Below, in pieces: positions 6,795 through 14,023 of a stretch of DNA of 39,772 nucleotides. The notes under the pieces were generated by a model. The model made no database searches. It was given only the letters and a program-made list of their open reading frames with translations, and was not told the origin of the DNA. The translations under genes were made by a program, and so were the position numbers. Every line of letters begins with the position of its first letter. Position 1 is the stretch's first letter. Location of the stretch: positions 1 through 39,772 of the forward strand of contig JANXXX010000062.1 of NCBI GenBank assembly GCA_025350405.1, given 5' to 3'. The stretch comes from Gallionella sp. GTDB lineage: Bacteria; Pseudomonadota; Gammaproteobacteria; Burkholderiales; Gallionellaceae.

Positions 6795-7085
6795 ATGGAA
6801 TCGCAAAAAAATGAAGAGACTCTTCTAAAGGAGCAGGCTGCCAAAGGGCACGAGCACATAGTTACTGTGTTTGTTAACGAACAGCCAGTTAAATTGGACA
6901 AAGGTATTGCTACTGGCGCAGTCATCAAGAGTGCAGCAATTGCTCAGGGTGTACTTATTCAGCAGAGTTTTGTTTTGCAAGAAGAGCTCCCGAATGGAAC
7001 TAGTAAAATTATTGGAGATAACGATCCAGTAAATTTACATGAGCATTTGCGCTTTACAGCTATTGCACCTGACGACAATTCTTAA
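6795..7085 (+). CDS. Ubiquitin-like protein (Multi-ubiquitin family, single domain)
   Basis: A 96-residue protein with a charged N-terminal tail (about 1-20) and one beta-grasp domain beginning ITVFVN-like (HIVTVFVNEQPVKLDKG at about 20-36) and ending LRFTAIAP. This matches the bacterial multi-ubiquitin family, which is encoded next to E1-, E2- and JAB-like proteins. Most relatives carry several tandem domains; here there is one. The C-terminus is DDNS, with no di-glycine, so conventional activation would need another terminal residue or prior trimming by the JAB domain encoded downstream. AGGAAGG lies seven bases before the ATG. It is the first gene of a three-gene operon and presumably the modifier that is conjugated. 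Fold assigned by pattern, not by alignment. Confidence 0.75.
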   Translation: MESQKNEETLLKEQAAKGHEHIVTVFVNEQPVKLDKGIATGAVIKSAAIAQGVLIQQSFVLQEELPNGTSKIIGDNDPVNLHEHLRFTAIAPDDNS

Positions 7086-7097
7086 TAGGCATGTGCC

Positions 7098-7484
7098 ATG
7101 AAAATCGAGGTTTCAGCCGCCATTGAAGAATTGAAGCGTCAATTCAACAGTTCATTTTTCATCGTGAGCGAAGACGGTCAGGGTGGTGCAAGAATTGTGA
7201 TTGAGAATGTATCTATTGGAACAAAATTTAAGCCTGAAACAACATGGGTTGGCTTTCAGATTCCAGCTCTATATCCCTATGCTGACATATACCCTGTTTT
7301 TATTAGCGCCGATATTGCGCGTGCAGACGGTGTACCTTTTACAGCACCAATAACACCTGGCCACCAATTTGAGGGGCGGTCAGCTTTACAAGTTTCGCGA
7401 CGGAATGGTTCTGCCCAATCAGGGCTGCAAAAAGCGACAGCCAAGATATTAAAGATATTGGATTTTCTGGAAAAACTGCCATGA
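7098..7484 (+). CDS. E2-like (prokaryotic E2 family E-type) protein without cysteine
   Basis: A 128-residue protein with the hallmark block TTWVGFQIPALYPYADIYP (about residues 48-66) and a conserved-looking ALQVSRRN motif (about 96-103), typical of the UBC-fold proteins found in bacterial ubiquitin-like operons. In a classical E2 the catalytic cysteine would follow the YP.adiyP strand region. This protein contains no cysteine at all, so it cannot form a thioester; a Ser or His near the SRR motif is a possible substitute. It follows the Ubl gene by 12 bp and overlaps the JAB-E1 gene by four bases (ATGA), so production is coupled. Role: likely carrier or adaptor in Ubl transfer, inferred from family and operon. 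Confidence 0.7.
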   Translation: MKIEVSAAIEELKRQFNSSFFIVSEDGQGGARIVIENVSIGTKFKPETTWVGFQIPALYPYADIYPVFISADIARADGVPFTAPITPGHQFEGRSALQVSRRNGSAQSGLQKATAKILKILDFLEKLP

Positions 7485-8869
7485 CAAAGAAGTGCAATAT
7501 TCGCTTTTCTCGTGAACTATACGACAAAATAATGAATCATCTGTTTCCTGGGGACAAAGATGAGCATGGTGCGGTCCTTCTCGCGGGATTATCTGAGACC
7601 AATGACCTGACTACCCTGTTAGTACGGGAGGTACACTTAGCGCAAGAGGGCACCGACTATGCCAAGGGAAAGGTCGGGTATCGAGCACTTACACCAAAAT
7701 TTATTCATCAGCTCATTACCCGCGCACGAGATGAACGACTTGTATATCTTGCGGTGCATAACCACGGCAGTGATTTGGAAGTGGAATTCAGTAAGGTCGA
7801 TTTCGAATCTCATCAGCGTGGATATCCAGCTTTGTTGCAAATAGCTCGAGGAATGCCTGTCGGTGCACTTGTTTTTGGTCGGCGGTCAATTCAGGCAGAT
7901 ATATGGTTTCCAAACGGTACACGATTAGATCTAGATAGTGCTGTGATTGTAGGAAATACTATTCAGCGTTTAACTCCTTCTCCTAAAAAAAAACATCTTG
8001 GTACGCCTGAAACATATGATCGTCAAATAAAAATGTTTGGAAAAATCGGACAAGCAGATATTGCGGGTTGTCGTGTTGGAATTATCGGACTCGGAGGCAT
8101 TGGTAGCCTTGTTGCAGAATATCTCGCGCGACTTGGAGTGGGAAAATTTTGTCTTGTGGATGATGACTGTGTTGAAATTTCCAATCTATCACGCATTGTC
8201 GGGGCGACCATGACAGATGCTATTGGAGAAATAACCAAGGTGGAAGTAGCGCGACGTACAATTCTGCAGGCTAATAACAATGCAGAGATTGAGATCGTCG
8301 TCGACGATTTTGCTAAAGAATCTGTAGCAAAAAGAATTATTGATTGTGATTATTTATTTCTTGCTGCAGATTCAATGCGAGCTAGATTAGTTTTTAATGC
8401 TGTTGTCCACCAGTACCTCATTCCTGGAGTTCAGCTTGGCTCAAAAATTCGCTCGGACACTGCTTCAGGAGTAATTTTAGACGTGATGAGCGCAAATCGA
8501 CCTGTACGCCCTGGAAAAGGTTGCCTGTGGTGTAATCAACTCATTGACCCGACCCTGCTTGCGAAAGAGGCAAAAACTGATGAGGAACGAAAAACCCAGG
8601 CTTATGGTGTAGAAGAGGCAAACCCTAGTGTCATTAGTTTGAACGCTATTTCCGCAGCACATGCGGTTAATGATTTCCTACTGGACTACCTTGGGCTTCG
8701 TTCAGATGATGGGTTGCTTTACTATGAACATTTCCATCATTTAAAGAGCGTACCGAACGCGCGTAACATTGTCCAGCCACGTCAGGACGCAGAGTGCCCT
8801 GAGTGTTCAAATACAAGCCATCGATATGGACGCGGTGATTTGGCGAGACTACCCTGCATTGAAGGTTAG
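7481..8869 (+). CDS. JAB metalloprotease - E1-like (ThiF) adenylyltransferase fusion
   Basis: A 462-residue two-domain protein. Residues 1-155 form a JAB/JAMM isopeptidase with the zinc set Glu28, His93-x-His95 and Ser104-x-x-Asp107. Residues about 175-445 form an E1/MoeB-type domain with the nucleotide motif GLGGIGS (203-209), the DDDCVEISNLSR segment (227-238) and a zinc pair GCLWC and CPEC. The usual catalytic cysteine loop of Uba4/MoeB enzymes, just before the final helices, reads QAYGVEEANPSV here and has no cysteine. The protein could thus both trim the Ubl and adenylate it. The gene overlaps the E2-like gene by ATGA and is the last of the operon. Domain calls are confident; thioester-free chemistry is inferred. 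Confidence 0.85.
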   Translation: MTKKCNIRFSRELYDKIMNHLFPGDKDEHGAVLLAGLSETNDLTTLLVREVHLAQEGTDYAKGKVGYRALTPKFIHQLITRARDERLVYLAVHNHGSDLEVEFSKVDFESHQRGYPALLQIARGMPVGALVFGRRSIQADIWFPNGTRLDLDSAVIVGNTIQRLTPSPKKKHLGTPETYDRQIKMFGKIGQADIAGCRVGIIGLGGIGSLVAEYLARLGVGKFCLVDDDCVEISNLSRIVGATMTDAIGEITKVEVARRTILQANNNAEIEIVVDDFAKESVAKRIIDCDYLFLAADSMRARLVFNAVVHQYLIPGVQLGSKIRSDTASGVILDVMSANRPVRPGKGCLWCNQLIDPTLLAKEAKTDEERKTQAYGVEEANPSVISLNAISAAHAVNDFLLDYLGLRSDDGLLYYEHFHHLKSVPNARNIVQPRQDAECPECSNTSHRYGRGDLARLPCIEG

Positions 8870-9019
8870 TTTAATTGTGAACGACCTATACAGAACACTC
8901 TGAATGCACAAATTAGGATGGTACAGTCAGTCCGAGCGGACATACTTGCACCTTGATATAATGCTACGCAAACAGAGAAAAATTCTTGAGCGGCTAAAGC
9001 AGGACAACCAAAAGCGTTT

Positions 9020-9041
9020 GTTGGTATATATGTTGGTATAT
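9020..9041. repeat. Tandem GTTGGTATAT boxes, probable element end
   Basis: GTTGGTATAT occurs at 9020-9029 and 9032-9041, 12 bp apart. Paired TTGGTATA boxes are common near attachment sites of islands carried by tyrosine recombinases, where they act as arm-type sites. The boxes lie where accessory DNA gives way to miaB. No recombinase gene and no tRNA are visible here; the other end must be outside the window. The remainder of 8870-9070 contains no gene I can support. Confidence 0.45.
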
Positions 9042-9070
9042 TTATAAGCTAGTTATACGAAAAGTAAGAT

Positions 9071-10486
9071 ATGGTGCGGCATACAGCCAATGATTCAATT
9101 GCACCTATCCCACCAAACAATCGGTGCCATAGCGTGCTCCCAAGTTTGCCAAAGAAATTCCATATCAAAACTTTCGGCTGCCAGATGAACGAGTATGACT
9201 CGGACAAGATGGCGGATGTGTTGCGCGCCTGCGCGGGCATGGAGCAGACTGGCAAACCTGAAGATGCAGATATCATTCTGTTTAACACCTGCTCGATACG
9301 CGAGAAGGCGGAAGAGAAAGTGTTCTCCGACCTGGGGCGGGTGCGTCCGCTCAAACTGGCCAATCCCGATCTGCTGATAGCGGTAGGAGGTTGCGTGGCG
9401 AGTCAGGAGGGCGCGGCCATCTTGAAGCGCGCGCCGTATGTCGATATCGTGTTCGGCCCGCAGACGCTGCATCGCTTGCCGCAATTGCTGGAGGCGCGCC
9501 GTGCAACGGGACGCCCGCAAGTGGACATCAGTTTTCCCGAGATCGAAAAATTCGATCATCTGCCCGCACCCCAAACAGTTTCCGGCACAGCCTACGTGTC
9601 CATCATGGAAGGCTGCAGCAAATATTGTACGTTCTGCGTTGTGCCCTATACGCGCGGCGAAGAAGTCTCGCGTCCGCTGGCGGATGTGCTGCATGATGTG
9701 CAGCAGTTGGTCGCGCAGGGTGTGAAAGAAGTCACGCTGCTCGGGCAGAATGTGAATGCATATCGCGGCGCGGGCGATGATGGCGACACGGTGGATTTCG
9801 CTTACTTGCTGCAAGCTATCGCGGCGCTGGAGGGCATCGCCCGCGTGCGTTATACGACTTCGCACCCCAAGGATATGACGCAACGGCTGATCGATGTGTA
9901 TGCGACCACCCCCAAGCTGGTCAGCCATTTGCATCTGCCGGTGCAATCCGGCTCGGATCGTATATTGGCGGCGATGAAGCGCGGCCATACCGTGCTGGAA
10001 TACAAATCCATCATCCGCCGGGTGCGCGCGGCGCGCCCCACTATTTGCATCACCTCTGATTTTATCGTCGGCTTTCCCGGCGAGACCGAGCAGGATTTTG
10101 AAGCGACCATGAAGTTGATCGAAGAGGTGGGCTTCGATAATAGCTTCAGTTACCTGTACAGCCCGCGCCCCGGCACGCCCGCTGCCGAGATGCGAGACGA
10201 TACGCCACATGAAGTGAAGGCTGCGCGCCTGAAGCGTTTGCAGGATCGCATTGCCGAGCAGGAGGATGCGGTAGCACAGGCGATGCTAGGCACGACGCAA
10301 CGCGCGTTGGTCGAGGGCGTGTCGAAAAAAGATGTTCTGGAATTGGCCGCGCGCACCGACAACAATCGCGTGGTGAATTTTCGCGGCGCAGCGAGCCTGA
10401 TCGGCAGCTTCGTCGAGGTGAAGATCACCGAGGTGGTGCGCCACACATTACGCGGCGAACTGGCGATGGTTGCACATGAAGGGTAA
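9071..10486 (+). CDS. miaB: tRNA-2-methylthio-N6-dimethylallyladenosine synthase MiaB
   Basis: A radical-SAM methylthiotransferase that adds a methylthio group to i6A37 in tRNAs. An N-terminal UPF0004 domain carries cysteines in [17 protein letters not shown] and GGCVAS. The radical-SAM motif CSKYCTFC is at about residues 182-189, and a TRAM domain ends the protein. Full length is 471 residues from the ATG at 9071, but family members normally begin a few residues before [12 protein letters not shown]. The first 25 residues are thus unusual; TTG 9146 or GTG 9134 would give a standard N-terminus, though neither has a good ribosome site. The upstream region belongs to the putative mobile element, so the native start or promoter may have been replaced. 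The 3' end overlaps ybeY. Confidence 0.95.
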   Translation: MVRHTANDSIAPIPPNNRCHSVLPSLPKKFHIKTFGCQMNEYDSDKMADVLRACAGMEQTGKPEDADIILFNTCSIREKAEEKVFSDLGRVRPLKLANPDLLIAVGGCVASQEGAAILKRAPYVDIVFGPQTLHRLPQLLEARRATGRPQVDISFPEIEKFDHLPAPQTVSGTAYVSIMEGCSKYCTFCVVPYTRGEEVSRPLADVLHDVQQLVAQGVKEVTLLGQNVNAYRGAGDDGDTVDFAYLLQAIAALEGIARVRYTTSHPKDMTQRLIDVYATTPKLVSHLHLPVQSGSDRILAAMKRGHTVLEYKSIIRRVRAARPTICITSDFIVGFPGETEQDFEATMKLIEEVGFDNSFSYLYSPRPGTPAAEMRDDTPHEVKAARLKRLQDRIAEQEDAVAQAMLGTTQRALVEGVSKKDVLELAARTDNNRVVNFRGAASLIGSFVEVKITEVVRHTLRGELAMVAHEG

Positions 10487-10928
10487 GCTTTCGCAGCATA
10501 AGCTTTCCTTGGTGGTGCAGTATGCCAGTGTCAGGCGGGATTTGCCGACCCGCGCACAATTCCGTCGCTGGATAAAAGCGGCACTGCAACGAGAGCTAAG
10601 CATTACTTTGCGCATTGTCGATGAAGCGGATGGACGCGAGTTGAACAAAAATTATCGCGGCAAAGATTACGCTACCAACGTGCTGACTTTTGTTTACGAC
10701 GATGTTGAGCCATTAACGGGTGATGTGGTGATCTGTGCGCCGGTGGTGGTGCATGAGGCAGCCGCACAACACAAGAATTCGTTGGCGCATTATGCGCACC
10801 TCACTTTGCATGCGGCATTGCATTTGCAAGGGTATCAGCACGAGAATGCCGCCGATGCCGCCGCGATGGAAGCATTGGAAACCGCACTAATGCTAAAATT
10901 GCGCTACCCCGATCCCTATCGAACATGA
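10476..10928 (+). CDS. ybeY: Endoribonuclease YbeY (rRNA maturation factor)
   Basis: A zinc-dependent endoribonuclease needed for 16S rRNA 3'-end maturation and ribosome quality control. It has 150 residues from the ATG at 10476, overlapping the end of miaB by 11 bases. The zinc-binding signature [11 protein letters not shown] (His-x3-His-x5-His) is at about residues 108-118 of the protein, and the preceding NVLTF block is typical. Asp of the usual GYDH is replaced by Gln in GYQH, a minor variation. In many proteobacteria phoH lies between miaB and ybeY; here the two genes overlap and phoH is missing. Translational coupling with miaB is likely. Confidence 0.92.
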   Translation: MKGKLSQHKLSLVVQYASVRRDLPTRAQFRRWIKAALQRELSITLRIVDEADGRELNKNYRGKDYATNVLTFVYDDVEPLTGDVVICAPVVVHEAAAQHKNSLAHYAHLTLHAALHLQGYQHENAADAAAMEALETALMLKLRYPDPYRT

Positions 10929-10940
10929 CACACTTACGCA

Positions 10941-11780
10941 ATGGACTCACCCGGAAACAATAAACCCAGTCTGTTGGAACGTCTTTCCACGATGTTGCTG
11001 CGTGAGCCGGAAGACCGCGAGCAACTGGTCGGTTTGTTGCATTCCGCATACGAACGCAACCTGCTGGATGCCGATGCGCTGTCCATGATGGAAGGCGTGA
11101 TGCAGGTGTCCGAGCGGCAGGTGCGCGAAATCATGATTCCGCGTGCGCAAATGGATGTCATCGACATCAGCGAGCTGCCGGAAAAGTTCATACCTTTCGT
11201 CATCGAAACCGCACACTCGCGTTTCCCGGTGGTGGACGGCGACAAGGACAACATCATCGGCATTCTGCTGGCGAAAGATTTGTTGCGCTATTACGCCGGG
11301 GAGGAATTCAATGTGCGCGACATGTTGCGTCCTGCCGTATTTGTGCCGGAAGCCAAACGCCTTAACGTGTTGCTGCGCGACTTTCGCAGCAATCGCAACC
11401 ATATTGCGCTGGTGGTGAACGAGTATGGCGGGGTGTCCGGCATGGTGACCATTGAAGATGTGCTGGAACAAATCGTTGGTGACATCGAAGATGAATACGA
11501 CTTTGACGATGACGAAGACAACATCATCGCCGAAGCTGCGGGGCGGTATCGCGTCAAAGCCGACACCGAGATCGCCGATTTTAATGCCGCGCTCGGCACG
11601 GAATTCAGCGACGAAGAATGCGACACGGTAGGGGGGCTGGTGCTTAAAGCTGCCGGCCAGCTGCCAAAGCGCGGCGATCACTTTCACATCGGCGATTTGA
11701 TGTTCACCGTGCTGCGGGCGGATAGCCGCAGGCTATATTCGATGCTGGTCGAATGGAAAAAATCTGCGAAAATTTTATAG
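10941..11780 (+). CDS. corC: CorC/HlyC-family CBS-domain protein
   Basis: A 279-residue cytoplasmic protein with two CBS domains (about residues 65-185, including MIPRAQMDVID and VVNEYGGVSGMVTIEDVLEQIVGDIEDE) and a C-terminal transporter-associated CorC_HlyC domain (about 200-275). Homologues influence magnesium and cobalt efflux and bind adenine nucleotides through the CBS pair. There is no membrane domain, as in E. coli CorC (YbeX). It follows ybeY by 12 bp, matching the conserved ybeY-corC arrangement, in which lnt normally comes next. Here lnt lies 5 kb further on, separated by unrelated genes. Symbol by synteny and domain layout. Confidence 0.9.
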   Translation: MDSPGNNKPSLLERLSTMLLREPEDREQLVGLLHSAYERNLLDADALSMMEGVMQVSERQVREIMIPRAQMDVIDISELPEKFIPFVIETAHSRFPVVDGDKDNIIGILLAKDLLRYYAGEEFNVRDMLRPAVFVPEAKRLNVLLRDFRSNRNHIALVVNEYGGVSGMVTIEDVLEQIVGDIEDEYDFDDDEDNIIAEAAGRYRVKADTEIADFNAALGTEFSDEECDTVGGLVLKAAGQLPKRGDHFHIGDLMFTVLRADSRRLYSMLVEWKKSAKIL

Positions 11781-11945
11781 CGGACCTCTGTTTATTAAGG
11801 TGGTCAGAGTAGGGAGATTGGTATATTGTTCTTCATACAGGGGTGGAATTAGCTGAAGCCGGAGAAATTGGGCGGCGGCAAACCAAATGTCTCAAAGCAG
11901 GATAAAAGCACATCAGAATCCAGGCCAATCCAGCAAGGGGAAAGC

Positions 11946-13145
11946 ATGTTTGATGAGTTTGATCGTGAGGTTTTTGCCAGCGGCCAGCAGATCTTCAAGT
12001 TGGGAGACATAGGCGATTGCGCTTATCTTATTGAAGAGGGTGTGGTCGAGATTTTGGATATACAGCTGGGCGGCGAACACCGGATTGGATTGGTGGGCAA
12101 AGGTGAATTGTTTGGCGAGGTGTCCTTAATCGATTACCAGCCTCGCACGGCAACGGTAAGGGCAATTGAGAGAACAGTGCTGGTGCCTATTCCGCGCAAG
12201 CTGATAGAAGGACTGCTGGAAAAAAGTGACCCGGTTTTGCGCCATTTGTTGCTGGTCATTCTGGAGCGATTCCGGAATAGGAGCGATGGATCTGCGTTAG
12301 CAGAGACAAGTTCAATAGTTCCGCTGGAACAATCCCAGCGCCGCAGTATTGTGAAGGGCGAGGCGACGCAAAAATTATCGCTTGCGCATGGAATGAAGCG
12401 CGCTCTAGCGCGCGAAGAATTCCAGCTATATTATCAACCGATTTGCAGTCTTGCAGATGGGCGTGTGGCCGGATTTGAAGCGCTGATCCGGTGGCACCAT
12501 CCGACTGATGGAGTAATGCCGCCCAAAGATTTTCTGTGGATCGCAGAGCAGACGGGCTTTATACATGAAATTTGCCTTTGGACGCTGGGGCGCGCATGTA
12601 GAGATTGGGCGACACTAAGGAAATTCACGGATTATGGGGCGCCATTCATCAGTGTAAATTTGTCGGCAGCTCAGTTAAGCAACGAGAGGTTGGTGGAAGA
12701 TGTGCAATCCATTATCGTGAGCCAGAATATGAATGCCGCAGAGCTCAAGCTGGAATTGACAGAAACGGTCATGGTCGAGCACCCGGAAGCTGCGCTGAAG
12801 GTCATGCAAAGGTTGATTGGATTGGGATGCAGTCTTGCGCTAGATGATTATGGCGCGGGCCATTCCGGACTGAGGCATTTGCAGCGTTATCCGCTCAGCA
12901 CTCTCAAGATCGACGGTGCTTTCGTTGAGCCAATTCTGCAATCCGCACAGAGCATGGAAATCGTGCGCTCTACAGTCGCATTGGCGCACTCGCTGGGCAT
13001 GAGTGTGGTCGCCGAAAATGTCGAGGCCGAAGGTGTGAGCGCAAAGCTTCAGGAGATGAGATGCGACTTTGGCCAGGGCTGGTATTTTGGCAGCGCCGCC
13101 ACGTTGCAGGAGTTGGCACTGCGTTACGCAAAGCCCAATGGCTAG
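11946..13145 (+). CDS. Cyclic-nucleotide-binding domain plus EAL c-di-GMP phosphodiesterase
   Basis: A 399-residue soluble signalling protein. Residues about 10-130 form a cNMP-binding (CRP-like) sensor domain with the GELFGEVSLID and PRTATVRA blocks. Residues about 155-395 form an EAL domain. Metal and catalytic residues look intact: the EAL motif (FEALIRW), Asn in SVNLSA, Glu in ELTET, the Asp pair in LDDYGAG, Lys and Asp in LKID, Glu in VVAENVEAEG and Gln in GQGWYF. It should therefore degrade c-di-GMP under control of an N-terminal ligand, which is not predictable. AAGGGG five bases before the ATG at 11946 decides the start over a TTG 78 bases upstream. It stands alone and runs convergently into the pseudouridine synthase gene. 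Confidence 0.88.
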   Translation: MFDEFDREVFASGQQIFKLGDIGDCAYLIEEGVVEILDIQLGGEHRIGLVGKGELFGEVSLIDYQPRTATVRAIERTVLVPIPRKLIEGLLEKSDPVLRHLLLVILERFRNRSDGSALAETSSIVPLEQSQRRSIVKGEATQKLSLAHGMKRALAREEFQLYYQPICSLADGRVAGFEALIRWHHPTDGVMPPKDFLWIAEQTGFIHEICLWTLGRACRDWATLRKFTDYGAPFISVNLSAAQLSNERLVEDVQSIIVSQNMNAAELKLELTETVMVEHPEAALKVMQRLIGLGCSLALDDYGAGHSGLRHLQRYPLSTLKIDGAFVEPILQSAQSMEIVRSTVALAHSLGMSVVAENVEAEGVSAKLQEMRCDFGQGWYFGSAATLQELALRYAKPNG

Positions 13146-13166
13146 CCGGTTTAAAACTGTTCGGCT

Positions 13167-13898
13167 TTAGAATTGCTCTTCTGGACCCAGATACCGCCAC
13201 TGCCCCACCGGCAAATTACCCAGTTTCACCTTGCCAATGCGGATTCGTTTCAGCCCCGTCACGCTCAGCCCGACCAGTTCGCACATGCGGCGGATCTGCC
13301 GCTTCTTCCCTTCGCGTAGTATGAAACGCAACTGGTCTTCGTTCTGCCAAGTCACCTTGGCAGGCTTGAGATACTCGCCGTCCAGCTTCAGGCCCTGGTT
13401 GAGCAGCGCCAGTCCGCTGTCCCCCAGTTTTCCTTGCACGCGTACCAGATATTCCTTTTCCACTTGGGAGTCATCGCCTATCAGTTGCTTGGCGATGCGG
13501 CCATCTTGGGTGAGTACCAGCAGCCCCTGCGAGTCAATATCCAGGCGGCCTGCCGGGGCGAGCCCTAGCAACTGGCTGCGATGGAAACGCAGCGGAGATT
13601 GATCTTCCGCCCAGCGCGTTGTGCTATCCAGCAGCGTGACCGCCGGTTTGTGATTGTGTTCAGCCTGCCCGGACACGTAACCGATGGGCTTGTTGAGCAG
13701 AATGGTCACACGCTGCTGCTGGGTGTTTTGCGCGGTGGCGCGCAATTTCACTTGCTGGGTGGGATAGACCTTGCTGCCCAGCTCACTGACGATTTCGCCA
13801 TCGACTTCCACCCAGCCTTTTTCGATATAGCTATCCGCCTCGCGGCGGGAACACAGGCCGAGCTCTGACATGCGTTTGGACAGGCGGATTTTTTCCAT
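13167..13898 (-). CDS. RluF/RsuA-family pseudouridine synthase
   Basis: A 243-residue rRNA-modifying enzyme. It has an N-terminal S4 RNA-binding domain (about 4-50, with LCSRREADSYIEKG) and a pseudouridine synthase domain with the catalytic aspartate in GRLDIDSQGLL (about residue 105) and the REGKKRQIRRMCE block near the C-terminus. This belongs to the RsuA/RluB/E/F group, and the S4 region and motif spacing resemble RluF most. The start ATG at 13898 agrees with family length; upstream in-frame codons would add an unlikely tail. It converges with the EAL gene with 21 bp between the stop codons. Exact target uridine is not determined. Confidence 0.85.
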   Translation of the reverse strand: MEKIRLSKRMSELGLCSRREADSYIEKGWVEVDGEIVSELGSKVYPTQQVKLRATAQNTQQQRVTILLNKPIGYVSGQAEHNHKPAVTLLDSTTRWAEDQSPLRFHRSQLLGLAPAGRLDIDSQGLLVLTQDGRIAKQLIGDDSQVEKEYLVRVQGKLGDSGLALLNQGLKLDGEYLKPAKVTWQNEDQLRFILREGKKRQIRRMCELVGLSVTGLKRIRIGKVKLGNLPVGQWRYLGPEEQF

Positions 13899-14023
13899 GA
13901 GAATCTTGTGCTGGCAATTGTGCAGGTTGAGATTTAAGCACAAAGCGGCGTGCTAAGAGAAAGAAAATCGGTGATGGAAAGTTCGGGCTCAAGCAATGCT
14001 ACAAGACATCTGAAAGGTTGTGA

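Noticed and set aside
9095-10210. Long 371-codon frame antisense to miaB
   Set aside because: GC-rich shadow of a clear MiaB gene with radical-SAM motifs on the other strand.
10947-11687. 246-codon frame antisense to corC
   Set aside because: The His/Gln-rich translation mirrors the CBS-domain gene; no independent start signal.
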